From: Bacteroidia bacterium
GTDB lineage: Bacteria; Bacteroidota; Bacteroidia; Flavobacteriales; Flavobacteriaceae
Direction: 5' to 3'
Length of the DNA stretch: 25,017 nt
Assembly: GCA_030431085.1 (NCBI GenBank)
Contig: JAUIJW010000010.1
Coordinates: 1-25,017, forward strand
Position 1 is the first letter of the stretch, and each line of letters starts with the position of its first letter. The notes beneath the pieces are model-generated. The model was not told the DNA's origin. It was given only the letters and a program-made list of their open reading frames with translations, and ran no database searches. The translations under genes and the position numbers were made by a program. Shown here one piece after another: positions 14,005-22,535 of the stretch.

Positions 14005-15135
14005 ATGAATGTATTCGATGTATACCCTTTATATGACGTAACTCCAGTGAGAGCTCAAGGCTCTTATGTGTATGATAATCTAGGTAAGCAATATCTCGAC
14101 TTTTATGGTGGGCATGGCGTAATCTCAATCGGGCATGGGCACCCGACCTATGTTAACGCCATCAAAACACAAATAGATAAATTAGGATATTATTCTAATT
14201 CTATTCAAAATCCGCTACAAAAAGAACTGGCTAACAAGTTAGGTGCCATTTCTGGTTGCGAAGATTATAATTTGTTTTTATGTAATTCTGGTGCAGAAGC
14301 TAATGAAAACGCTTTAAAATTAGCCTCTTTTGTGACAGGTCGTAAAAGAGTTATTGCGTTTAATAAAGCATTTCATGGTAGAACTTCAGCTGCAGTGGCC
14401 ACGACGCATAACCCTAGCATTCATGCCCCGTTAAACAATCAGCATGAGGTCACTTTTTTACCTTTAAACACTATTAAAAATGTAAAGGAAGAAATAGAAA
14501 AGGGAGATGTATGTGCTGTAATTGTTGAGGGTATTCAAGGTGTTGGTGGACTTGATGAAGGAGACTCTACTTTTTTTAAAGCATTAGAAAAGCTATGTCA
14601 ACAAACAGAAGTATTACTTATTCTGGATGAAATCCAATCAGGATATACCAGAAGTGGAAAGTTTTTTGCTTTTCAGCATCATCACATTCAGCCTGATATA
14701 ATCACTACTGCAAAAGGTATGGGCAATGGTTTTCCTATAGGCGGTGTACTGATTAAAAATACGATCAAAGCGAAACGCGGTATGCTGGGGACAACATTTG
14801 GCGGTAATCATTTAGCGTGCGCAGCTGCCCTAGCAGTATTAGAGGTGCTAGAAAATGAAGATATAATGACGAATGTAAATGAGCTTAATCACTATTTTAT
14901 TGAGAAAATAAAGACGATTAAATCGGTTAAAAAAGTAAAAGGGAGGGGCTTAATGTTAGGATTAGAGTTTGATTTCGCTGTAGCGGAACTAAGGAAAAAG
15001 TTAATATTTGAGAAACAAATTTTTACAGGAGGATCTGCTAATCAGAATTTACTTAGAATTTTACCTCCACTGAATATTACAAAAACACAAATAAATCAAT
15101 TGATTACTTCTATTAATGAAGTAGTACCAAACTAA
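14005..15135 (+). CDS. argD: N-acylornithine aminotransferase (class III, PLP-dependent)
   Basis: A 376-residue class III aminotransferase that converts N-acylglutamate semialdehyde to N-acylornithine using glutamate. The PLP-binding lysine is Lys237 in TTAKGMGNGFPIGG, preceded by Asp208-Glu209 in LILDEIQSGYTRSG. NSGAEANENALKLA near residue 94 binds the cofactor phosphate. The length matches ArgD. Motifs alone cannot separate acetylornithine from succinylornithine or ornithine aminotransferases; the position in the arginine operon decides the call. ProA starts 4 bp after the stop. Confidence 0.93.
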   Translation: MNVFDVYPLYDVTPVRAQGSYVYDNLGKQYLDFYGGHGVISIGHGHPTYVNAIKTQIDKLGYYSNSIQNPLQKELANKLGAISGCEDYNLFLCNSGAEANENALKLASFVTGRKRVIAFNKAFHGRTSAAVATTHNPSIHAPLNNQHEVTFLPLNTIKNVKEEIEKGDVCAVIVEGIQGVGGLDEGDSTFFKALEKLCQQTEVLLILDEIQSGYTRSGKFFAFQHHHIQPDIITTAKGMGNGFPIGGVLIKNTIKAKRGMLGTTFGGNHLACAAALAVLEVLENEDIMTNVNELNHYFIEKIKTIKSVKKVKGRGLMLGLEFDFAVAELRKKLIFEKQIFTGGSANQNLLRILPPLNITKTQINQLITSINEVVPN

Positions 15136-15139
15136 AAAT

Positions 15140-16336
15140 ATGAATACTGTACTTAGCATTTCACAGAGAAACGCAGTCTTGCAAAGCATGGCAGACCTAG
15201 TGCATCAAGAACGGGCAACCATTTTAGAAGCCAATAATAAGGATGTTGCACAATTTGTTGGAGATGACTTAGCACTGTTCGATCGGCTAAAGGTTGATGA
15301 GCAAAAGATTGATGGCATGATTTTGTCTTTACAACAACTAAAAGATCAAAGTGATCCGGTTGATGTTGACTTATTTCATTTTACCCATGAAAATGGATTA
15401 AAAATTTATAATAAAACAGCACCATTCGGTACCATTTTAATCATTTACGAATCTAGACCAGATGTAACTATCGAAGCTGGAGGAATTGCTTTTAAATCTG
15501 GAAATAAAATCTTGCTTAAAGGGGGGAAAGAAGCTCTAAACTCAAATCTAGCCATTGTAGAGTTATGGCATAAGGCCCTAGAAATGAATAATCTCACTAA
15601 AGAATGGGTGGAGTATATTAATTTTAACCGTGCTGAAACCCAAGAATTTCTTAAACAGCCCACTCAAACAATAGATTTAATTATTCCTCGTGGTGGTGAA
15701 AAACTTATTGCTTTTGTAAAAGAACACGCTACTTGCCCTGTTGTGGTAAGCGGTAGAGGCAATAATTTTGCTCTTGTAGATGAAGAAGCTAACATAGATA
15801 AAGCAGTAGAAATTATTATAAATGCTAAAACTGCCAAAATTTCGGCTTGTAATGCTTTAGACAAAGTATTAGTAAGTCAAAATCTGCCCAATGGTAATAG
15901 ATTTATTACCCTATTGGTGGAGGCATTGAAGAAAGAAAATGTTAAAGTCTTAGTAGAAAAGAATTTAGATTTTTTAGTCGATGTTGAAGTTATTGATAAT
16001 GAGCAGGTCTGGTACGAAGAGTTTTTAGATTATAAAATTGTTATTGGTACCTCTACTTCGTTAGAAGATGCGGTTGCTAAAATTAATCATTTTGGTGGAG
16101 GGCATTCGGCTACTATTATTACAGAAAATAATGATACAGCTCAGCAATTTATGCAATCTGTAGATGCTGCAGCTGTATATCAAAATGCCTCAACTCGATT
16201 TACAGATGGTTTTCAGTTCGGATTGGGCGGTGAGCTAGCGATTAGTACAGATAAACTACATCAAAGGGGACCAATGGGCTTACAACACTTGGTTACAAAT
16301 AAATGGTATATTTTCGGAGATGGACAAATCAGATAA
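15140..16336 (+). CDS. proA: Gamma-glutamyl phosphate reductase
   Basis: A 398-residue enzyme of the aldehyde-dehydrogenase superfamily that reduces glutamyl phosphate to glutamate semialdehyde for proline synthesis. Catalytic Cys237 lies in AKISACNALDKVLV. YESRPDVTIEAGGIAFKSGN (about 103-122) and LIIPRGGEKLI (180-190) are family hallmarks, as is the C-terminal NASTRFTDGFQFGLGGELAISTD region. The usual motif around the cysteine is longer (Gly-Val-Cys-Asn-Ala), here Ser-Ala-Cys-Asn-Ala. The gene overlaps proB by 17 bp, so the two proteins are probably made in a coupled manner, consistent with the labile glutamyl phosphate passing between ProB and ProA. Confidence 0.96.
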   Translation: MNTVLSISQRNAVLQSMADLVHQERATILEANNKDVAQFVGDDLALFDRLKVDEQKIDGMILSLQQLKDQSDPVDVDLFHFTHENGLKIYNKTAPFGTILIIYESRPDVTIEAGGIAFKSGNKILLKGGKEALNSNLAIVELWHKALEMNNLTKEWVEYINFNRAETQEFLKQPTQTIDLIIPRGGEKLIAFVKEHATCPVVVSGRGNNFALVDEEANIDKAVEIIINAKTAKISACNALDKVLVSQNLPNGNRFITLLVEALKKENVKVLVEKNLDFLVDVEVIDNEQVWYEEFLDYKIVIGTSTSLEDAVAKINHFGGGHSATIITENNDTAQQFMQSVDAAAVYQNASTRFTDGFQFGLGGELAISTDKLHQRGPMGLQHLVTNKWYIFGDGQIR

Positions 16337-17108
16337 AAAAAGAATCTTACTCAAAATAGGTACCAATACTTTAACCAAAGAAACCAATCAAATTTCGAGA
16401 GGTAAAATAGAAGATATTGGAAGGCAAATAGCTGCCTTACAAGACCAGTACGAATTTATTGTGGTAAGTTCTGGTGCCATTGCTGTGGCCAAACAATTTG
16501 TAAATTTAGAAACACAAGGTAAAGAGATTACCGTAAAGCAAGCTCTAGCAGCCATTGGTCAACCTCATCTTATGCGTATTTTTCAAGAAAACTTTAGAGA
16601 ATTAGGGCTGCTTACTTCTCAATGTTTATTGTCTTACGCAGATTTTAAAAGAGATAAATCTCGTCAAAATATTACCAATACAATTAATGTGTTATTGGCC
16701 AACCAATACATTCCTATTATTAATGAAAATGATACCGTTGCCACGGATGAAATTAAATTTGGAGATAACGATAAGTTGGCGGCGTTAACTGCTCAACTTC
16801 TCAATGTAGATCTGGTAATTTTTGCCACAAATACCAATGGTGTTTATACCAAATCTTCTCTCGAAAATAATTTAAAAGAAACAGTATTAACGGTAGATAA
16901 TATTCAAGATTTACAACAAGAAGTTCGTGCGACCAAATCTTCACAAGGTACCGGTGGAATGCAATCTAAAATAGACGCCGTAGACATATTAAGCGAGAAC
17001 AATATCGAGGCATGGATTGTTAATGGATTAGAAGATGGATTTATAGAACGAGCTCTACAAGGTGAATCGTCTTTTACGAAAATTAAAAACAAAAAAGTTT
17101 TGAGATGA
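16320..17108 (+). CDS. proB: Glutamate 5-kinase without PUA domain
   Basis: A 262-residue amino-acid kinase that phosphorylates glutamate at the gamma-carboxyl group, the first and usually feedback-inhibited step of proline synthesis. Motifs are RILLKIGTNTLT at the start, VSSGAIAVAK (about 48-57), NENDTVATDEIKFGDNDKLAA (about 139-159) and GTGGMQSKIDAV (about 216-227). The protein ends after the kinase domain, about 100 residues shorter than E. coli ProB, which has a C-terminal PUA domain; short forms occur naturally in many bacteria. The ATG lies 17 bp inside proA, and the TGA overlaps the argF' ATG by 4 bp. Confidence 0.95.
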   Translation: MDKSDKKRILLKIGTNTLTKETNQISRGKIEDIGRQIAALQDQYEFIVVSSGAIAVAKQFVNLETQGKEITVKQALAAIGQPHLMRIFQENFRELGLLTSQCLLSYADFKRDKSRQNITNTINVLLANQYIPIINENDTVATDEIKFGDNDKLAALTAQLLNVDLVIFATNTNGVYTKSSLENNLKETVLTVDNIQDLQQEVRATKSSQGTGGMQSKIDAVDILSENNIEAWIVNGLEDGFIERALQGESSFTKIKNKKVLR

Positions 17109-18052
17109 ATTATTTAAGTATTAATGAAATAGATAACCTAAAACTTTGGGTTAAAGAAGCTTTAGCATTAAAGAAAGATCCAATAAAGTATCAAAACTTG
17201 GGGAAAAATAAAACGATTGGTTTGTTATTTTTTAACCCTAGTTTACGTACTAGATTAAGTACTCAAAAAGCGGCACTTAATTTAGGCTTAAATGTTATAG
17301 TGATGAACTTTGATAAGGAAGGCTGGGCCTTAGAATTTAATGATGGCACAGTGATGAATCAAAATAAATCTGAACACGTAAAGGAAGCAGCTCAAGTAAT
17401 TTCTCAGTATTGTGATATAATCGCCATTAGAGCTTTTGCTAAATTAGAAAATAAAGCGGTAGACTTAAGTGAAGAGGTTTTACAAAATTTTGTAAAATAT
17501 GCTTCGGTGCCAGTTGTTAATATGGAAAGTTCGGTAGGGCATCCACTGCAAGCGTTGGCTGATGCCATTACACTGGAAGAGAATAAACCTATAAATAAAC
17601 CAAAGGTGGTGCTAACTTGGGCGCCTCATCCAAAAGCTTTACCGCACGCAGTGGCTAATTCTTTTGTGGAAATGATGCAAAAACAAGATGCAGATTTTGT
17701 AATCACACACCCTAAGGGTTATGAATTAGATCAAGAAATTACCAAAAATTGTACAATTGAATACAATCAAGAAAAGGCATTTGAAAATGCAGATTTTATT
17801 TATGCCAAAAATTGGAGTGCATTTACAGATTATGGAAAAGTAATTTCACAAGATCAAAAATGGCAAATTACTGCAGATAAAATGGCGTTAACCAATAAGG
17901 GAAAATTCATGCATTGCTTGCCAGTGAGAAGAAATGTAGTTGTAGCAGATAAAGTCTTAGAGAGCAGTAATTCTTTGGTGATTGAGCAAGCGAATAACCG
18001 AACATTTTCTGCGCAACTGGTCTTGAAAAAAATATTAGAATCATTATCATGA
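17105..18052 (+). CDS. argF': N-acylornithine carbamoyltransferase, probably N-succinylornithine type
   Basis: A 315-residue transcarbamylase that carbamoylates N-acylornithine instead of free ornithine. The carbamoyl-phosphate motif is SLRTR (46-50), the HPLQ motif is at 146-149, and HCLPVRR is at 270-276. It follows the Bacteroides succinylornithine enzyme closely, including the shared segments LSTQKAALNLG and TWAPHPK. The residue known to discriminate acetyl- from succinylornithine (Glu in the Xanthomonas acetyl enzyme, Pro90 in the Bacteroides succinyl enzyme) is Ser89 here. A small non-acidic residue argues for the succinyl substrate, but this is an inference. Overlaps of 4 bp link it to proB and argB. 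Confidence 0.93.
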   Translation: MNYLSINEIDNLKLWVKEALALKKDPIKYQNLGKNKTIGLLFFNPSLRTRLSTQKAALNLGLNVIVMNFDKEGWALEFNDGTVMNQNKSEHVKEAAQVISQYCDIIAIRAFAKLENKAVDLSEEVLQNFVKYASVPVVNMESSVGHPLQALADAITLEENKPINKPKVVLTWAPHPKALPHAVANSFVEMMQKQDADFVITHPKGYELDQEITKNCTIEYNQEKAFENADFIYAKNWSAFTDYGKVISQDQKWQITADKMALTNKGKFMHCLPVRRNVVVADKVLESSNSLVIEQANNRTFSAQLVLKKILESLS

Positions 18053-18828
18053 AGCCAAACGTTAAAATAGTTAAAATAGGCGGAAACATCATTAATGATA
18101 AAGTTTTATTGAATGATGTGCTTAACGATTTTGCTTATTTAGAAGGGCCTAAAATACTTATTCACGGTGGAGGTAAGAAGGCTACAGAAGTTGCTAACTT
18201 GATGGGATTAGAACCTAAAATGATTAATGGAAGAAGAGTTACTGATGCCAAAACACTTGAGACTGTTACCATGGTTTATGCAGGGTTGCTTAACAAAAAT
18301 ATAGTGGCACAATTGCAAAGTAAACAGTGTAACGCTATTGGTCTAACAGGGGCAGATGCTAATTTAATCAAGGCACATCAAAGAATTGTAAACGATATAG
18401 ATTATGGATTCGCAGGAGATATAGATCAAATAGAATCTGTAGTTTTAGGGCAATTTATTCAATTGAATTTGGTGCCCGTATTCTGCGCAATTACTCACAA
18501 TCAGCAAGGTCAGTTATTAAATACAAATGCAGATACTATTGCTGCGGAAATAGCTGCCGCTTTGGCTATTCAATTTCAAGTGGAATTAATTTATTGCTTT
18601 GAAAAAAATGGTGTTTTACATAGCGTGTTAGAGGATGATTCTGTTATAGAGACAATAGATGGCACAAAGTATTTACAGCTTAAAAAGGATAAAATTATAG
18701 CAGACGGAATGCTACCGAAATTAGAAAATTGTTTTGCAGCCCTGAATAAAGGCGTAGCTAAAGTGCTTATCGGAAACCCTACCATTATTAAGAATAGAAA
18801 TCAAAAATATACCACACTTACCCTATGA
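18049..18828 (+). CDS. argB: N-acylglutamate kinase
   Basis: A 259-residue amino-acid kinase that phosphorylates N-acetyl- or N-succinylglutamate, the second step of arginine synthesis. VKIVKIGGNII at the N-terminus, IHGGGKKATEVANLMGLEP (38-56) and NGRRVTDAKTLETVTMVYAG are the family's glycine-rich and substrate-binding segments. LNTNADTIAAEIAAAL is the conserved C-terminal motif. The N-terminal helix associated with arginine-sensitive hexameric kinases is absent, since the first beta-strand starts at residue 4. Feedback inhibition by arginine is therefore less likely, which would leave control to expression of the operon. It overlaps both neighbours by 4 bp. Confidence 0.95.
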   Translation: MKPNVKIVKIGGNIINDKVLLNDVLNDFAYLEGPKILIHGGGKKATEVANLMGLEPKMINGRRVTDAKTLETVTMVYAGLLNKNIVAQLQSKQCNAIGLTGADANLIKAHQRIVNDIDYGFAGDIDQIESVVLGQFIQLNLVPVFCAITHNQQGQLLNTNADTIAAEIAAALAIQFQVELIYCFEKNGVLHSVLEDDSVIETIDGTKYLQLKKDKIIADGMLPKLENCFAALNKGVAKVLIGNPTIIKNRNQKYTTLTL

Positions 18829-19883
18829 TTCAAAAACTACAGAGCAATGCTATAACATTGCTAAAAAAGCTTATAAGAATACCTTCTTTTTCAGAAGAAG
18901 AATCTGGAACTAGTCAATTAATTAAGGAATTTTTAGAGAGCAATCATGTCGATTTAGAAGTGTCTGATTACAACGTTTATGCTAAAAACAAATATTTTGA
19001 CAAGGCTAAGCCCACTATACTGCTCAATTCGCATCACGATACCGTAAAACCCAATAAAGGCTATACTAGAGACCCTTATAATGCAGAAATTATCGATGGT
19101 AAACTATTTGGTTTAGGAAGTAATGATGCCGGAGGTTGCTTGGTGTCATTAATAGCTACCTTTATTTATTTTTATGATAAACCAGATTTAAATTATAATT
19201 TGGTATTGTTAGCTTCAGCCGAAGAAGAAAATTCTGGAGATAAAGGAATTAGATCTGTGATACCTTTATTACCGAAGATAGAATTTGCTATCATAGGAGA
19301 GCCAACTCAAATGCATTTGGCCATTGCAGAAAAAGGATTGCTGGTGTTAGATTGTTACGCACACGGACAACCGGGTCATGCGGCTCATGGGTTAGGCGAT
19401 AATGCAATTTATAAGGCCATGGAGGCCATTCAGTGGATGTCATCTTATAAATTTGAAAAAAAATCGGAGGTATTGGGTGAGGTGAGAATGACAGTAACAC
19501 AAGTTGATGCCGGATCACAGCATAATGTAATTCCAGCCGTGTGCCATTTTGTGGTTGATATCAGAGTTACCGATGCGTATACCAATCAAGAGGTACTCGA
19601 TATAGTTAAAAAGCATGTTGAGGTAGAGGTAAAACCGAGATCATTGAAATTAAACTCATCTTCAATTCCAAAAAATCATGACATTGTTCAATCTGGAATC
19701 GGGCTGGGAAGAGAAACCTATGGTTCTCCAACGTTATCAGATCAATCTAATTTAAGCTGTCCTTCCTTAAAATTAGGACCTGGTGATTCTCATCGCTCTC
19801 ATATGGCAGATGAGTATATTTATGTAAGCGAAATAGAAGAAGGTATAGAATTATATATTGAAATATTAGAAAAAATTTTATAA
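18825..19883 (+). CDS. argE: N-acyl-citrulline / N-acylornithine deacylase (M20 family)
   Basis: A 352-residue M20 metallopeptidase that removes the acyl group. Metal and catalytic residues are visible: His70/His71 in LLNSHHDTVKP, Asp101 in GSNDAGG, the acidic run at 133-135 in LASAEEEN, and Glu159 in IIGEPTQMH. A late His in LGPGDSHRSHMADEY completes the site. Because ArgF' acts on acylornithine, deacylation should occur on N-acylcitrulline to give citrulline for ArgG. M20 members (ArgE, DapE, CPG2-like) cannot be told apart reliably by motif, so the context decides. It begins within the argB stop (ATGA) and is followed 11 bp later by argH. Confidence 0.9.
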   Translation: MIQKLQSNAITLLKKLIRIPSFSEEESGTSQLIKEFLESNHVDLEVSDYNVYAKNKYFDKAKPTILLNSHHDTVKPNKGYTRDPYNAEIIDGKLFGLGSNDAGGCLVSLIATFIYFYDKPDLNYNLVLLASAEEENSGDKGIRSVIPLLPKIEFAIIGEPTQMHLAIAEKGLLVLDCYAHGQPGHAAHGLGDNAIYKAMEAIQWMSSYKFEKKSEVLGEVRMTVTQVDAGSQHNVIPAVCHFVVDIRVTDAYTNQEVLDIVKKHVEVEVKPRSLKLNSSSIPKNHDIVQSGIGLGRETYGSPTLSDQSNLSCPSLKLGPGDSHRSHMADEYIYVSEIEEGIELYIEILEKIL

Positions 19884-19894
19884 AACAAAATTAA

Positions 19895-21178
19895 ATGAAA
19901 CTTTGGGATAAAGGATTTAGTACCGATAAAAAAATAGACCTGTTTACAGTAGGTAATGATAGAGAACTTGATTTGATTTTAGCAAAATACGATGTACAAG
20001 GCTCTTTGGCTCATGCCAAAATGTTACATAAAATAGGGTTGCTAAATCAAGAAGAAATTGAACAATTAGAGGAGTCTTTACTTACTATTGCCGGTGATAT
20101 TGAAAAAGGTAATTTTACTATTGAAGATGATTTTGAAGATGTACACTCTAAAGTAGAATATTTGCTCACTCAACAATTAGGAGATACGGGTAAAAAAATA
20201 CACACGGCACGTTCTAGAAACGACCAAGTTTTAGTAGATGTACATTTGTATTTAAAAGACGAAATCAAAGAAATAAAATCTCTAATCACAGTTTTATTTA
20301 ATTTATTAATAGATTTATCTCATAAGAATAAAGCCGTTCTTTTACCTGGGTATACGCATTTACAAGTCGCTATGCCTTCATCGTTTGGTATGTGGTTCTC
20401 TGCTTATGCCGAAAGTTTAATTGACGATATTTATATGCTTAACGCTGCTTACCAAACAGTAGATCAAAATCCCTTAGGATCGGCAGCTGGTTATGGCAGT
20501 TCTTTTCCTATTGATAGAGAAGAAACCACCAAGTCTTTGGCATTTGCAACTCTTAAATATAATGCTGTTGCCGCCCAAATGAGTCGCGGAAAATCTGAAA
20601 AATCTATAGCTTATGCAATGAGTTCGGTGGCCGGAACTTTGTCTAAATTTGCCATGGATATTTGTTTGTATATGAGTCAGAATTTTGGTTTTATTTCTTT
20701 TCCAGACGAGCTAACCACAGGGTCAAGTATCATGCCACATAAAAAGAATCCAGATGTTTTTGAGTTGATTAGAGGAAAGTGTAATAAAATACAATCTTTT
20801 CCGTATGAATTAACTTTAATTGCCAATAATCTGCCAAGTGGTTACCACAGAGATTTACAATTGTTGAAAGAAAATTTGATTCCTACCATACAAACTTTAA
20901 AAGCTTGTCTTGAAATGTTTACATTTTCACTAAAAGAAATTAAGGTAAAAACTAATATTGTTGATGATAAGATTTATGATTATCTTTTTAGTGTAGAAGA
21001 GGTTAATGCTTTAGTGCAAAATGGTACACCGTTTAGAGATGCTTATAAAATTGTAGGGCAAAAAATAGCAACGGGAGAATTTAATCCAGATAGACAAGTA
21101 AATCATACACATTTAGGCAGTGTAGGTAATTTGGCATTAGAGCAAATTCAAGAAAAAATGGAAAAAGCGTTGTCTTAA
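19895..21178 (+). CDS. argH: Argininosuccinate lyase
   Basis: A 427-residue lyase of the fumarase/aspartase superfamily that splits argininosuccinate to arginine and fumarate, the last step of the pathway. The signature is GSSIMPHKKNPD (276-287) with the catalytic serine. HTARSRNDQV (103-112) and GYTHLQVAMP (152-161) are the other conserved regions. The residues after the His are AMPSSFGMWF where proteobacterial enzymes have AQPVTLGHH, so this is a divergent lineage form. It is the last gene of the operon. Only 1 bp separates its stop from the convergent pabB stop, so termination must happen inside pabB. Confidence 0.95.
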   Translation: MKLWDKGFSTDKKIDLFTVGNDRELDLILAKYDVQGSLAHAKMLHKIGLLNQEEIEQLEESLLTIAGDIEKGNFTIEDDFEDVHSKVEYLLTQQLGDTGKKIHTARSRNDQVLVDVHLYLKDEIKEIKSLITVLFNLLIDLSHKNKAVLLPGYTHLQVAMPSSFGMWFSAYAESLIDDIYMLNAAYQTVDQNPLGSAAGYGSSFPIDREETTKSLAFATLKYNAVAAQMSRGKSEKSIAYAMSSVAGTLSKFAMDICLYMSQNFGFISFPDELTTGSSIMPHKKNPDVFELIRGKCNKIQSFPYELTLIANNLPSGYHRDLQLLKENLIPTIQTLKACLEMFTFSLKEIKVKTNIVDDKIYDYLFSVEEVNALVQNGTPFRDAYKIVGQKIATGEFNPDRQVNHTHLGSVGNLALEQIQEKMEKALS

Positions 21179-21179
21179 T

Positions 21180-22496
21180 TTAAGAAGGTTCGAGTGCTTT
21201 TTTCATAGCTTCGGCCTTGATTAAGCACTCTTCGTATTCTTTAGAAATTATAGATTTTGCAGTGATGGCTCCACCTACAGAAAACGATAAATATTGGTTT
21301 GATGCATTGTATAATATGCTTCTAATCACCACATTAAAATCAAAATCTTGATTAGGACTAATATAGCCCACAGCTCCAGAATACAAACCTCTTTTAGTTT
21401 CTTCTTCCTCTTCAATGATTTGCATGGCTGATATTTTTGGAGCCCCCGTCATACTACCCATAGGAAACAGGCTGCGTAAAATGTCTACAGAATGAGTGTC
21501 TTTTTTAACTTGAGAGACAATGGTTGAGATAAGTTGATGAACCTGTTTAAAGCTATACACTTTACATAATTCTTCAACTTGTACAGAACCTTTACAAGCC
21601 GTTTTAGATAGGTCGTTTCTTACCAAATCTACAATCATGATGTTTTCTGCTCTTTCTTTGTCGTCGTGAGCTAATTTTGTTGCTAATTTTTTATCTTCGA
21701 GATTATTCTCTAAACGCTTTGCAGTGCCTTTAATGGGTTGAGAAATAATTTTATCACCATGACGTTTTACAAATCGTTCTGGAGAGGCAGAAAGTAAATA
21801 TTGGTCTGCTAATTTTAAGAATGAAGCAAATGGAGGGTTAGAAATAGCATTAAGTTTTTGATAAACTCTTAGCGGATTAATTTGTGCTTGCTCCGCATAA
21901 AATTCTTGACAAAAATTAACCTCATAAATATCACCTCTATGGATGTGCTCTAAAATATTCTGCACTTTTTGATGGTATTCCAGTTCTGTAATTCTTGATT
22001 GAATAACCAAAGGTTTTTTAGAGGCATTTTCGTTATCACTAGAAATAATTTGGTCTAGGATTTGATTTGCATCTTGTTCTAATTCTTTGGAATAAGGGGA
22101 GAGGTATTTTAATGTTAATTCATCTCCATTTAAAAATAGTATCTTTTTTGGCTGTATAAAATACAAATCGGCGAAAGCCAATCCATCATAATTATGGGAA
22201 TTTAAGTTTTCTATATCATTTTTTAAATCATAAGATAAATAACCAAAAAGATAATCTTTTACCTGCGATTGAAATTCTTTTAAATTTTTAAAAGCATTTT
22301 GATAGTCACATGCTATTTCTCTATGTGAATCAAGGGCAAGTACGGCATCGTAATCTTGATATTTTTGTGAGGTAATTTGCGTATTTTGATTAGAGTCGAA
22401 CCAAAATATTTGATGGTAATGTTGTGCCCATAATAGCAGTTGTTGCTTTATGAGATTAGGATTGTTTATTTTTATTGAAATTGATTTTCTCAGCAC
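21180..22496 (-). CDS. pabB: Aminodeoxychorismate synthase component I / anthranilate synthase component I family
   Basis: A 438-residue chorismate-utilising enzyme. The C-terminal catalytic domain holds QPIKGTAKR with Lys256, the PabB-type residue (TrpE has Ala there). It also has ENIMIVDLVRNDLSK, FPMGSMTGAPKISAM and SGAVGYISPNQDFDFNVVIRS. The expected product is 4-amino-4-deoxychorismate for folate, made with a PabA glutaminase that is not in this window. The N-terminal 150 residues are typical of the regulatory or tryptophan-binding half but are weakly conserved. It follows the PQQ-propeller gene by 39 bp on the same strand and converges on argH. Confidence 0.9.
   Translation of the reverse strand: MLRKSISIKINNPNLIKQQLLLWAQHYHQIFWFDSNQNTQITSQKYQDYDAVLALDSHREIACDYQNAFKNLKEFQSQVKDYLFGYLSYDLKNDIENLNSHNYDGLAFADLYFIQPKKILFLNGDELTLKYLSPYSKELEQDANQILDQIISSDNENASKKPLVIQSRITELEYHQKVQNILEHIHRGDIYEVNFCQEFYAEQAQINPLRVYQKLNAISNPPFASFLKLADQYLLSASPERFVKRHGDKIISQPIKGTAKRLENNLEDKKLATKLAHDDKERAENIMIVDLVRNDLSKTACKGSVQVEELCKVYSFKQVHQLISTIVSQVKKDTHSVDILRSLFPMGSMTGAPKISAMQIIEEEEETKRGLYSGAVGYISPNQDFDFNVVIRSILYNASNQYLSFSVGGAITAKSIISKEYEECLIKAEAMKKALEPS
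21192..21230 (+). terminator. Inverted repeat just past argH, possible 3'-end structure
   Basis: GAGTGCTT (21192-21199) and AAGCACTC (21223-21230) are perfect 8-bp inverted arms. The 23-nt loop contains CTTCGG, a stable cUUCGg tetraloop form with two further pairs. It starts 14 nt after the argH stop but lies inside the pabB coding region and lacks a clear U-run, so it might define or protect the argH 3' end without being a classical terminator. Confidence 0.25.
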
Positions 22497-22535
22497 GATT
22501 GTAAAGTTACTAAATCAATATAGCTTGGGAGTAAA

